DNA of 64,000 nt from Desulfosporosinus meridiei DSM 13257. GTDB taxonomy: Bacteria > Bacillota > Desulfitobacteriia > Desulfitobacteriales > Desulfitobacteriaceae. Below are positions 41,717 to 50,429 of this stretch, piece after piece (the stretch's first letter is position 1; every line of letters begins with the position of its first letter). A model generated the notes under the pieces. The model was not told where the DNA came from. It worked only from the letters and a program-made list of their open reading frames with translations, and did no database searches. The stretch lies in assembly GCF_000231385.2 (NCBI RefSeq), contig NC_018515.1, forward strand, positions 4,236,501 through 4,300,500, given 5' to 3'. The position numbers and the translations under genes were made by a program.

Positions 41717-42826
41717 TCAGCCATGATGCAAGATAATCTTACAAATCCCATCCACGTCTTCTACCGTCAAGTCCGCATACAGCGGCAGGGTCAGTACGTT
41801 ATCGGCTATCCTCTTAGCCACAGGTGTTTTCTGAAGTTCAAACATTCCCTTGTAGGCCTCAAAATCATTGGTAAGGGGATAAAAATATTTTCTGGCCAAT
41901 ATATTGTTTTTCTCAAGCAGAGCAGCAACCTCATCCCTGTTCAGGCCAAATTCTTTCTTATTAAACAGCACAGGAAAATAGCAATAATTAGGGGTAATAT
42001 TCTTCTGGGGGTTGCATAACGTCAATCCTTTGACTCCAGACAGCAATTCACGGTATCTGTCCATGGCTCGCCCCCGCTTGGCAATCTCCTCATTGATATG
42101 CCTCAGGTTACACAAGCCCATTGCGGCATGGATTTCCGTCATTTTGGCATTGGTTCCGACGGTTGGTACGGATTCCTGTCCAACCATGCCAAACTGACGG
42201 AGCCTGGCCAGTACCGGCGAGTACTTCGAATTGCTATAGGTCAAACCACCGCCTTCAACAGTATGGAAGACCTTCGTAGCATGGAAACTAAACATGGACA
42301 TGTCCCCGAAATTTCCGACAGCCCTATCCTTTATCTTCACACCAAAGGCATGGGCGGCATCGTAGATAACCTTCAGATTATATTTTTGGGCTATCCTAGC
42401 AATCCCATCAACATCACAGACATTGCCATACACATGAACCGGCAAGATTGCTGATGTTTTTTCAGTGATAAGCGCCTCAATCTTACTTACATCAATGGTA
42501 TAGTCATCTTCATTGATGTCGCAGAACACCGGAGTTAAGCGATTACGAAGGATAGCCTGGGTGGTAGATGCGAAAGTAAATGGAGTGGTTATTATTTCGC
42601 CGGACAAACCCAGAGCATCAATGGCCAGTTCAAGAGCCAGATGCCCATTAGCAAATAGAGAAATATTATCCACGTCCAGATATTCAGATAGTTTCTCCTC
42701 TAAAGCTTGGTGTTTTGGCCCGGAATGAGTGAGCCATCGACTACTCCATATATCTTTGATCTCATGTATATACTCCTCATAAGGCGGCATAGATGGTCTA
42801 ACAACCGGTGTGGATTTTAGATTCAT
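41717..42826 (-). CDS. DegT/DnrJ/EryC1 sugar aminotransferase (second copy)
   Basis: 369 residues of the PLP-dependent sugar aminotransferase family. DAAHAFGVKI provides the cofactor aspartate and FSFHATKVFHTVEGGG the Schiff-base lysine. It should aminate a keto-sugar made by RmlAB, the 2,3-dehydratase and the Gfo/Idh reductase, at C3 or C4. Its start overlaps the Gfo/Idh gene by 29 bp, with GGGAGG before the ATG, so the three genes form one unit. The exact position cannot be told from sequence. Confidence 0.87.
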   Translation of the reverse strand: MNLKSTPVVRPSMPPYEEYIHEIKDIWSSRWLTHSGPKHQALEEKLSEYLDVDNISLFANGHLALELAIDALGLSGEIITTPFTFASTTQAILRNRLTPVFCDINEDDYTIDVSKIEALITEKTSAILPVHVYGNVCDVDGIARIAQKYNLKVIYDAAHAFGVKIKDRAVGNFGDMSMFSFHATKVFHTVEGGGLTYSNSKYSPVLARLRQFGMVGQESVPTVGTNAKMTEIHAAMGLCNLRHINEEIAKRGRAMDRYRELLSGVKGLTLCNPQKNITPNYCYFPVLFNKKEFGLNRDEVAALLEKNNILARKYFYPLTNDFEAYKGMFELQKTPVAKRIADNVLTLPLYADLTVEDVDGICKIILHHG

Positions 42827-43871
42827 AGTTACCTCCCTGCTTTTTAGTTACTTTTAAAATGTCATCAATCTGCCTGCTTTGGGATTCTATTTCAGCGTAG
42901 GATTCCAGACGGAGAGTCTTATCGGCAATACATTGGTAAAAGTGGTCAATCGATCCCAGGAACTGATCGTTCCCGGCAATCTCATAGACTCTCTCTTCCT
43001 GCTTCTTCAGAAGTACTGTAGCAGTTAAGTTTGTAGGGGCCGTAAAAATTCTTGGAGCATAAATACAGCCTTCGCTTCCCCATATTTCCAGCTCACATTT
43101 ATAGCAATTATCCATCCCAAAGGAAACCTGGGCCGTAATGCCATCCTCATTTTCTAAAGTAGCACTTCCAAATACATCGACATTGTGTTCTTTGGCAGAA
43201 TGTAGTGAAGCTGTCATGGTTTGTGCTGTTTTACCAAGCAACAAGGTGGATAATTTAATTGGATAACCCCCGCAATCCATCACGGCTCCTCCGCCTAGTT
43301 CTTTGTTATATCTAAAATCAGCAGCTCCCCGGTAAGGAAAGCCAAAAGCAGCTCTTATCTGCCTTATTTCTCCAATCTCTCTATCCTCAATCAACTGACG
43401 AATTTTGTTAATCTGCTCATGATAACAAAAGGCATAGTTTTCGTGGACTGCCAATCCCTTTTGCTCTGCTAATTTAAGCAACTTCCTGGTATCTGCCAAA
43501 TTCGTTGTGAAAGGTTTTTCCAGCAACACATGCTTCCCACATTCCAAAGCTTTTTTGGCCCATAGATAGTGTAAAGCCGGAGGCAAGGGAATATATATCC
43601 CTTCAACGCTTGAAGACAAGAGCTGTTCATAGCCGTTAAAAATAGCACCTTTATATTTGTTGATAAAATCATCAGCCTTTGCCATGGATTTTCTGAACAT
43701 GGCTTTTAGTTCATACTCATGATAGGAGCCATTAGACGATTCATTTCGCTCATGGGGTTTGGCAATAGCTACTCCTACATATTCAAAGTGTTTACTCTTT
43801 TTAAGTGCCGGTAAAAAACGATTAAAGGCAACATCCGAGGGGCCTAAAATACCCATTAGTAATTTTTTCAT
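42798..43871 (-). CDS. Gfo/Idh/MocA-type sugar ketoreductase
   Basis: 357 residues. An N-terminal Rossmann fold (MGILGPSDVAFNRFLPALKK) is followed by EKPFTTNLADTRKL with the catalytic-loop lysine and a C-terminal alpha/beta substrate domain. In deoxysugar pathways such as those of kijanose and forosamine, Gfo/Idh enzymes act as 3-ketoreductases directly after the 2,3-dehydratase. The same order occurs here, so that role is likely. GGAGGTG precedes the ATG. It lies 1 bp after the dehydratase gene. Confidence 0.82.
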   Translation of the reverse strand: MKKLLMGILGPSDVAFNRFLPALKKSKHFEYVGVAIAKPHERNESSNGSYHEYELKAMFRKSMAKADDFINKYKGAIFNGYEQLLSSSVEGIYIPLPPALHYLWAKKALECGKHVLLEKPFTTNLADTRKLLKLAEQKGLAVHENYAFCYHEQINKIRQLIEDREIGEIRQIRAAFGFPYRGAADFRYNKELGGGAVMDCGGYPIKLSTLLLGKTAQTMTASLHSAKEHNVDVFGSATLENEDGITAQVSFGMDNCYKCELEIWGSEGCIYAPRIFTAPTNLTATVLLKKQEERVYEIAGNDQFLGSIDHFYQCIADKTLRLESYAEIESQSRQIDDILKVTKKQGGNYESKIHTGC

Positions 43872-43872
43872 T

Positions 43873-45273
43873 TCACACCTCCAGCAAAGAGAGTAGATTG
43901 CGCAGTTGGATATTTAAGCAGTTATTTACCTGGGTAAGAGTATTTAGGGTCTTATAATCACTCCAAAAATAACCTTGCGGCAAATCTGAGGGGATCTCAT
44001 CGTTCTGAACTTCAATAATGACATTGCGATTTTGTTCGTGATAAAAGCGTCCGCCTTCTTCCGACAACAATACATTGACCCTAACACCCTTTCCGGATGA
44101 AAGCTCTTCATAAAATAAACGGGTAATCTCATCCTCATCTCTTGCCTGAGTCGCTTCATGCTGAACAGTAGGTCCTAATTCTATTCCATCCAAGCAGCCA
44201 ATTTCAGGCTTAGCCTTGACAAGAAATTTCTTTACGCCCTTATCTTCACAACTTAGGAGTCCAAAAGTGGCAATTCCCTGAGCCTCAAAAAGCGGTTGTG
44301 TCCAGTTAACCACTTCCCGTCCTTCAATGGATATGTCACAAAAAATCAAGCGAAAGGGAAAAGGATCCTCACACACAAATTGATTCTCCTCCATATGCCA
44401 TTTCTTTAAAGAATTCAGGCCTACTAATCTTGTCGATATCTCACTGAACATTTTATAATTATTAAAAGCATGGTATATATCTGTTAATATAGGCAGGCTT
44501 GCTGTTCCACGAAGGGAGCGCAGCAGGGTCTTATCCTTACATTTATTTTCAATTTCTTCTAGTTGGCTTTTTTCCGGTTCCAGTTCCGGATCCACCAGGG
44601 AAAAAGGCAGGCAAGAAAGAACCGTACGGGTATCCATATTAACCAAGTTATCATAACGCATTAATTCTTTAATCTGACCCAACGTCATCCATTGATGAGT
44701 AGGCGGTACAATAATGTCTTGGTCCAAATGCAAAAGAACATTTCGATTTCTTTTTTTCAAAAACCGTGAAGATTGTTCAGATTGAATCTGATCGACCAGA
44801 GTTTGGTTAGGTTTTGCTTCTATAAAACAGTCCAGAAAAGCAGGTCTCTTTCCTCCATGTTTTTGGGTAAAATTACTCTTGGTTGCTTGGATGGTAGGTG
44901 AAATCTGGACTTTATTAATATTGCCCGGCTCTATTTTGGCCTGCATTAAGAAGTGTAGTACTCCGTTTATCTTGCGGAAGATAATTCCTAAGAATCCGAT
45001 TTCATTCTGGATAATAATGGGCTGCTCTGCCAGCAGCTCATCGTTACGATACTGTTGAATTCCGGATATGGAGAAAAAGCTATGGTTTTTATTCCTGATT
45101 AAACCGGAATCCTTATCAAAGAACCAAAAATTGCTATGCTCTAAAGGTATTCTCTCTAAGTTAACTTCCAGATCCCTGTTTTGTGCATTGATCCATTGAA
45201 GTAAGGCATCGATTGAATTGACACCTTCCTTTGTGAGCCAGGAGTTTATTAAATCATAAAAAATATTATTCAT
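43873..45273 (-). CDS. NDP-hexose 2,3-dehydratase
   Basis: 466 residues made of two tandem repeats, the structure of EvaA/SpnO/TylX3-type enzymes. The repeat hallmarks are FLMQAKIEPGNINKVQISPT and FLVKAKPEIGCLDGIELGPT, followed by QATKSNF and QHEATQA. It removes the C2 hydroxyl from dTDP-4-keto-6-deoxyglucose, committing the sugar to 2,6-dideoxy products. The family is best known from antibiotic producers. Its presence in a Firmicute surface-glycan locus is less usual. AGGAGA precedes the ATG. Confidence 0.9.
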   Translation of the reverse strand: MNNIFYDLINSWLTKEGVNSIDALLQWINAQNRDLEVNLERIPLEHSNFWFFDKDSGLIRNKNHSFFSISGIQQYRNDELLAEQPIIIQNEIGFLGIIFRKINGVLHFLMQAKIEPGNINKVQISPTIQATKSNFTQKHGGKRPAFLDCFIEAKPNQTLVDQIQSEQSSRFLKKRNRNVLLHLDQDIIVPPTHQWMTLGQIKELMRYDNLVNMDTRTVLSCLPFSLVDPELEPEKSQLEEIENKCKDKTLLRSLRGTASLPILTDIYHAFNNYKMFSEISTRLVGLNSLKKWHMEENQFVCEDPFPFRLIFCDISIEGREVVNWTQPLFEAQGIATFGLLSCEDKGVKKFLVKAKPEIGCLDGIELGPTVQHEATQARDEDEITRLFYEELSSGKGVRVNVLLSEEGGRFYHEQNRNVIIEVQNDEIPSDLPQGYFWSDYKTLNTLTQVNNCLNIQLRNLLSLLEV

Positions 45274-45304
45274 AATAAACGTCTCCTATAAGTTAAATGC
45301 TCTA

Positions 45305-45340
45305 ACATCAGGTATTACCCGGAGGTTTGGCGGAGCTCCC
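45305..45340 (+). repeat. fragment of the structured RNA repeat, copy C
   Basis: ACATCAGGTATTACCCGG and GGTTTGGCGGAGCTCCC match the core of copies A and B almost base for base (about 33 of 35 against B). This copy is on the plus strand and flanks on both sides are missing. It lies 3 bp after the stop of the phosphopantetheinyl transferase gene, in reverse orientation to the operon. Confidence 0.75.
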
Positions 45341-45343
45341 TTT

Positions 45344-45892
45344 TCATTCTCTGCCGGTGCCGCCTTTAGCAGCGGCATGGAGGGCTACCCTACCGAAATG
45401 CCAAGAATAACATACCGAAATAATATATCCGCCTACATATTCCGTACGAATAAACACATTACTCTTATCTAATTTGAGAACATCAAAGGAATTAAAGGGT
45501 ATCGTCATGCCTTTGCCAGCCCATTTAACATAAGCTTCTTTCCTCGTCCATACTTTAGCAAATCTTAGATCTTGGTTTCTCTTCCGGGCAAAGATGTAAT
45601 CTTGCTCATTCTGAGTAAAAAACCGCTCGGCAACACGTTTATTAAAATTTTTTACTCCTTCAATATCTACCCCTACCGGTTTGTCTGACACGGCACACAC
45701 AATAGCCCCTTTTTTGTGAGCTATATTATAGTGTATATTTCCATAGTCTCTTAAATAAGGTTTGCCAAACTCATTAATACCTATGGATAAACTGCTGCCA
45801 TCCACACCTAACCATTGACCTAAAACTTTCCTGGCAAACAGTTCGGAGTAATAAACAGCATTTTCTATTTTTAAGAAATACAGTTTGGTCAT
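45344..45892 (-). CDS. Sfp-type 4'-phosphopantetheinyl transferase
   Basis: 182 residues. The magnesium and CoA motif VGVDIEGV and the downstream WTRKEAYVKWAGKG are clear; FFTQNEQ lies between. It should load the phosphopantetheine arm onto a carrier protein. The obvious substrate is the acyl carrier protein at 52609-52857 in the same operon. It is shorter than Sfp itself (about 224 residues), mainly at the N-terminus. AAAGGA precedes the ATG. The reverse-strand repeat fragment abuts its 3' end. Confidence 0.88.
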   Translation of the reverse strand: MTKLYFLKIENAVYYSELFARKVLGQWLGVDGSSLSIGINEFGKPYLRDYGNIHYNIAHKKGAIVCAVSDKPVGVDIEGVKNFNKRVAERFFTQNEQDYIFARKRNQDLRFAKVWTRKEAYVKWAGKGMTIPFNSFDVLKLDKSNVFIRTEYVGGYIISVCYSWHFGRVALHAAAKGGTGRE

Positions 45893-45927
45893 CTGCAGCT
45901 ATCCTTTATCCTGTTCTCTGGTAACAT

Positions 45928-46557
45928 TTATCTCGTTTCTCTGGCAGGATTACCGAATACTTTCGTATTGCCTGCAACATTCGTTATTACTACGCTGCCC
46001 GCACCAATATAGGCATTATCACCAATGGCAATATGCGGAATAATGGTGGAACCTGCGCTGACAAAAACGCCACTGCCAATGGTTACATAACCTAGAATGG
46101 CCGCTAAAATGCTTACCGTAGTATAATCCCCAATCCGACAATCATGAGCAATTTTGGTGTTGACATGAACATGATTACCTAGCACAGCATTGGGCCCGAT
46201 AACTGCGTCCCTGTAAAGAATGACTCCTTCTCCCAGTGAGCAGTAGTCATTTATCTCAACATTCGGGTGAATGATATTGGCAAATTTCGCCCCCTTATCC
46301 CCTAATCGTTGAGTTACAATTCTCTTGGCATTAGGATCAGCTATAGCACAGACATATTCTTCTCCCGGTTTGGGAGTCCACTGATCAATGCTACCCATGA
46401 TATGGAAATCTCCATTTGTGAGTGTGTGAATATCTAAGCCGCTGTCGGCAACAAATCCTTTGATATTCCAGGTCGCCTTAACTTTATTTATTTCTTTCAC
46501 GACCTGTAATACATCCCTGGCTGCATTGGAAGCTCCTACAATAATCAGGTCTTTCAT
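45928..46557 (-). CDS. NeuD/PglD-family sugar O- or N-acyltransferase
   Basis: 209 residues. An N-terminal Rossmann-like segment (LIIVGASNAARDVLQVVKEI) is followed by a left-handed beta-helix with hexapeptide repeats and the catalytic His region (HVHVNTKIAHDC). The C-terminus GAGSVVITNVAGNTKVFGNP is typical. It should acylate an amino sugar, using acetyl-CoA or perhaps the acyl carrier protein. It overlaps wzx by 4 bp. It is a paralogue of 52908-53537. Confidence 0.85.
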   Translation of the reverse strand: MKDLIIVGASNAARDVLQVVKEINKVKATWNIKGFVADSGLDIHTLTNGDFHIMGSIDQWTPKPGEEYVCAIADPNAKRIVTQRLGDKGAKFANIIHPNVEINDYCSLGEGVILYRDAVIGPNAVLGNHVHVNTKIAHDCRIGDYTTVSILAAILGYVTIGSGVFVSAGSTIIPHIAIGDNAYIGAGSVVITNVAGNTKVFGNPARETR

Positions 46558-48050
46558 GTCATATCTCCTTCAGTTTTTTTAGAGGATTCCGGCAAGTATC
46601 CTGCTATTTTCAAAACATAACTCAAACATTCAAACTTTAATAATCTGGCCGCTCCAAAATAAAAGACAGCACCCACGAGCACTTGGAGGATAAGGGTTAT
46701 TCCCACCGGCAATTCAAAAAGCATGATTGAGTAAACAACAACACCCATAGCAAGGGCAAGAAGAAAAGAAGGCAGGATGTCAACTATCTGTTCATGGATC
46801 GGGTAACCAAGTAACTTTATGTTTGGATAGGAATTGATCACTAAGCTGATCAAACCAGTGACAACTCCGCCGATAGCTATAGAAAATATTCCCTGGGGTA
46901 TGGTTATAACAAGTATGATGATCCCTAGGGACTTTTTTAAGATTTCTAATTTCAAATTAATATCACTTCGGCCAATGGCACTAATTGCCTGCAGGTTTGC
47001 AGTATGGATCGGGTAAAGGGCAAAGTAAGCGCAATATATCTGAAGGAAGGGCACACTATAAAGCCATTTGTCGGTTAAAATTAACCTCACCATAGGATTC
47101 GCTGCGGCAGCGAGTCCTGCCATAATGGGAAAGACAATAAAGGAACTTGTGACTATGGAGCGGCGCATCATATTCTTAAGCTTCAATTTATTATCCTGAA
47201 CCCGAGAGAAGGCCGGAAACATAACCGCCTGGATCGATCCGTTAAGACTTGTTACGATAACTCCCGGAAATTGTTTCCCCCTGTTGAAATAGCCAAGCAT
47301 CTGGGTACTAAATAATTTTCCAATGACAATGGTGTAAATATCTACATATATTGTGTCTATCAAAGAAGTAAGCAGCATTTTCCAGCCAAAGGAAAAAAGC
47401 CCGGCAGCTTTTTTAGTTGAAAACAGCATTTTCGGCCGCCATTTCACTACCTTGGCCATAAAGAAACAGTTCAAGATGACATAGGCTATCTGTTGGGAAA
47501 CCAGCGCCCATACTCCGAAATCCCCAAGAGCCATCACAATCCCTACTGTTCCGGAACAAATTATGGCACCCATACTGCTAAAAAATAGTTTTTTAAACTG
47601 CATATTTCGCGAGACAAAGGCTATTTGCACAGAATTTGCAGCACTGAAGGGCAGAGAAATCGCCAATACGCGCAAGACAAGGTCAAGCTCCCTGATCTTG
47701 TAAAAATAAGCGATATAAGGAGCTGAGAAAAAAAGCAGCAAATACAATAGGCAGGAACCGGCAAGACTTAGGAAAAACACCGTGGAAAAATCGGTCTCGT
47801 CAACATCCTGGTTCTGTATAAGGGCCGAACTAAAGCCCCTTTGCAGAAGGATATTAGACAAATTGATAAAAATTGTCAGCAAAGCTATCGTCCCAAAATC
47901 CTCTGGCAGGAGTAACCTCGCCAGAACAAGCTGAATTATTAATTGGATTCCTTGAACTCCCAAGCTCTCAAGCAACTTCCAAAACAAGGATGAAATAACA
48001 ACCTTCTTTGTGTCATTATTCTCGTAATCGTTAATTTCAACACTTCCCAA
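46554..48050 (-). CDS. wzx: Wzx-type flippase (MOP superfamily)
   Basis: 498 residues, about 14 membrane helices, of the polysaccharide transport family. LVLARLLLPEDFGTIALLTIF and RGFSSALIQNQDVDETDF are the usual N-terminal motifs. It should flip lipid-linked repeat units to the outer face of the membrane. The start is a TTG at 48050 with a weak AGG upstream, so it is not certain. It overlaps the acyltransferase gene and follows the GT2 gene. Confidence 0.88.
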   Translation of the reverse strand: MGSVEINDYENNDTKKVVISSLFWKLLESLGVQGIQLIIQLVLARLLLPEDFGTIALLTIFINLSNILLQRGFSSALIQNQDVDETDFSTVFFLSLAGSCLLYLLLFFSAPYIAYFYKIRELDLVLRVLAISLPFSAANSVQIAFVSRNMQFKKLFFSSMGAIICSGTVGIVMALGDFGVWALVSQQIAYVILNCFFMAKVVKWRPKMLFSTKKAAGLFSFGWKMLLTSLIDTIYVDIYTIVIGKLFSTQMLGYFNRGKQFPGVIVTSLNGSIQAVMFPAFSRVQDNKLKLKNMMRRSIVTSSFIVFPIMAGLAAAANPMVRLILTDKWLYSVPFLQIYCAYFALYPIHTANLQAISAIGRSDINLKLEILKKSLGIIILVITIPQGIFSIAIGGVVTGLISLVINSYPNIKLLGYPIHEQIVDILPSFLLALAMGVVVYSIMLFELPVGITLILQVLVGAVFYFGAARLLKFECLSYVLKIAGYLPESSKKTEGDMT

Positions 48051-48069
48051 CTATCATTGCCTAATAGAT

Positions 48070-49098
48070 TCAGGCTTTGCCATACAACAGCCTATGACGC
48101 AAACCGCTGACTCTTGTCGTTACGACAAGGAAAGGGTACTTCAGCAAGGTAAGCATGATTTTGAAGGCAACAGAGGTTTTATTAGGAAAGACACTGCACA
48201 TATATTGGAAGTTATCCCACTTATCTTTATCAGGCTTTATGATTGTCTTACCCAAGGCAATCGTGGTATACAAAATCAGAAGCTTTGAGTAATTCAGCTT
48301 AACCCCCAGCACATCTTTGGCAAAGTCCTGCATAGCAAGACATTCGTCGAAAACAAAGCGATTAACATTGATTTTAGACAGCTGGGCACTCCAGCTATCA
48401 CCCCCCGCATAAATACGCCGGTGATGGCTCATGACTTCCTCGCAGCAGTAAGTATCCCCCCGTAGGGAAATGAGCATCGCTTTCTTGACATCCCCTGTTG
48501 CTTTGATCTTCCCAAATTTATCCTCCGCCTCAGGATCACTAAACTCAATGGCTTCTCTCCTGTGCATGAGAGTGGCAGTTTGCCCGAATAATAATCTCTT
48601 TTTTTGGTGGGTTTCCAAGGTGTAAACCCCCCGTTTTCTGTAGCCGTAAAAGTAGCGGCTGGACAACATTTTTCCCTTTTCATCGACTTCCCAGCATTCA
48701 TGGCTGGTTGCCATATATTCAGGATGCTCTTCCAGAAAATCCACTTGCTTTTGCAATTTATACGGATCAGTCCAATAATCATCCCCTTCACAATAGGCTA
48801 TATATTTACCCCTGGCTGCAGGAAGAATAAACTTATGGGTAATAGAAACATGTTGGGAATATTGATTTTCCCTTTGGAGTATGGGTTTAATGATCTCAGG
48901 ATACTTTCCAGCGTATTCCCTGATAATTGCTGCTGTAGTGTCCGTTGAGGCATCGTCATGAACAATAATTTCATAAGCAAAGCTTGTCTTTTGCCTCAAC
49001 ATGGAATCAAGAGCTTGCCTTAAGTACTTTTCATGTTGATAGGTCAAGCAGCTAACACTGACCATAATCTTATTAATAGCTTGAATTTCATCACACAT
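48070..49098 (-). CDS. family 2 glycosyltransferase
   Basis: 342 residues. A GT-A fold with VSVSCLTYQHEKYLRQALDS, EIIVHDDASTDTT and YCEGDDYWTDPYKLQKQ (the EGDDYW motif is common in capsule and O-antigen enzymes). It is the only classical glycosyltransferase in the locus, so the repeat unit may be short or other transferases may lie elsewhere. It overlaps wzy by 8 bp. The donor sugar is unknown. Confidence 0.9.
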   Translation of the reverse strand: MCDEIQAINKIMVSVSCLTYQHEKYLRQALDSMLRQKTSFAYEIIVHDDASTDTTAAIIREYAGKYPEIIKPILQRENQYSQHVSITHKFILPAARGKYIAYCEGDDYWTDPYKLQKQVDFLEEHPEYMATSHECWEVDEKGKMLSSRYFYGYRKRGVYTLETHQKKRLLFGQTATLMHRREAIEFSDPEAEDKFGKIKATGDVKKAMLISLRGDTYCCEEVMSHHRRIYAGGDSWSAQLSKINVNRFVFDECLAMQDFAKDVLGVKLNYSKLLILYTTIALGKTIIKPDKDKWDNFQYMCSVFPNKTSVAFKIMLTLLKYPFLVVTTRVSGLRHRLLYGKA

Positions 49099-50383
49099 TA
49101 ATCTGTTTCATCCTTTCCTTGCTGCTGATTTTTTGCTGCCTGTTCCAACTGTAGACCACAGCAATGGCGGCCCAGAACTCAGGTACATACCAATAGGAAT
49201 CGGAGAGCAGCAGCTTTAAGGAGCAAACCAAAAAGATTAAAAACAAATCCAGCCAATCCTCGTCCCGGCATTTAATCAGTGTCCTGACACAATGGTATAA
49301 GAGAAAGAAGATTAACAATCCCCCCCCCAGGACACCAAAGGTTAGCAAAATTTCCAGGAAGATATTATGGGGGTACCCCCAAAAATAATAATTCCCGATG
49401 ACATAGCGATCGCCGTACAGTCCGTAACCGAAATGACCCATATTTTTAAGCAGCTCGATGGACATCTCATAGATTGCTGCCCTGCCATTATCATCACCTA
49501 TGGAGCCGGCTAAGAGCATGTTTATACTTCTCGCTGAGATACCATGACTTTGCAAAAAAATCACAAGCAGCCCGATTAGATCCTCAAGTTTTAGATAGAT
49601 CAGCAAAAAGGCAGGTACCGTCAGTCCCCAGATGACCTTGACTTTACTCGTCATAAAACCTCTTATCAACATCACCGTAAAAAACACCAGAATCCACAAC
49701 AAAGGTGCCCGCGAACCCGCCACTAAAATCATAAACAGACACATAATGCTAAGCACCCAGTGCCATAGTTCCTTATCTTTCATTGCGTAATACAGAAACA
49801 CCATGGAAGGCAGCATCATGTCATAGCCAAAGCTCATGCTATAAGATAGTTCTTCATAGCCGTTGGCCGTCAATGCTAACCAACTGCCCACTCGCATGGC
49901 ATTCGCAAACTTATACAAGCCATATACAACCAAGATATAGGAGATGGATTTTAGATTTTTTAGCAGCTGCTTCGGATCATTGACCAATCGCACCATAAAA
50001 TAAGCATACAAGGCACGATCCGGTCTGAAGATGTAATTAAAGACCCCGTAAAGGGGATGGTGAAACCAAGCTTCATATTCAGGATGAACCATAATTGTCA
50101 TTCCAAAGGCAACCAATGCCGCCGCCCAAAGCAGCAGGAAATCAAGCATACGTCTTCTCTCTCCACTTGCCAAGGGCATCAGCAAGAGAGGAAAGTATAT
50201 AATAATAGAAGTTAAAATCCAGGCATAGTCTTCCAATCCATACAGCCTGAACAGCCGGGTCGTACAAAATGAAATCATATCTGAGGCCAAGAACATCATA
50301 AAACACAGATTAGCAAGAGTTTGTTTTGATAACCTAAATCCAAGGGCTGTTACATTTTGCTTCGGCTCCAGCTGCAGCTCCAT
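49091..50383 (-). CDS. wzy: Wzy-like O-antigen polymerase/ligase
   Basis: About 430 residues with ten or more membrane helices and an O-antigen ligase-like core (GSRAPLLWILVFFTVML; GYPHNIFLEILLTFGVLGG contains the H-N-x-F/L motif of PF04932). It should polymerise repeat units outside the cell. The open frame extends to 50506 inside the ligase gene. The ATG at 50383 follows GGAGG by 6 nt and is preferred (50389 also possible). Confidence 0.82.
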   Translation of the reverse strand: MELQLEPKQNVTALGFRLSKQTLANLCFMMFLASDMISFCTTRLFRLYGLEDYAWILTSIIIYFPLLLMPLASGERRRMLDFLLLWAAALVAFGMTIMVHPEYEAWFHHPLYGVFNYIFRPDRALYAYFMVRLVNDPKQLLKNLKSISYILVVYGLYKFANAMRVGSWLALTANGYEELSYSMSFGYDMMLPSMVFLYYAMKDKELWHWVLSIMCLFMILVAGSRAPLLWILVFFTVMLIRGFMTSKVKVIWGLTVPAFLLIYLKLEDLIGLLVIFLQSHGISARSINMLLAGSIGDDNGRAAIYEMSIELLKNMGHFGYGLYGDRYVIGNYYFWGYPHNIFLEILLTFGVLGGGLLIFFLLYHCVRTLIKCRDEDWLDLFLIFLVCSLKLLLSDSYWYVPEFWAAIAVVYSWNRQQKISSKERMKQINV

Positions 50384-50429
50384 ATCCATCCTCCACTTTA
50401 TCGAGTATCTAAACTTTTTAATTTTTCCG

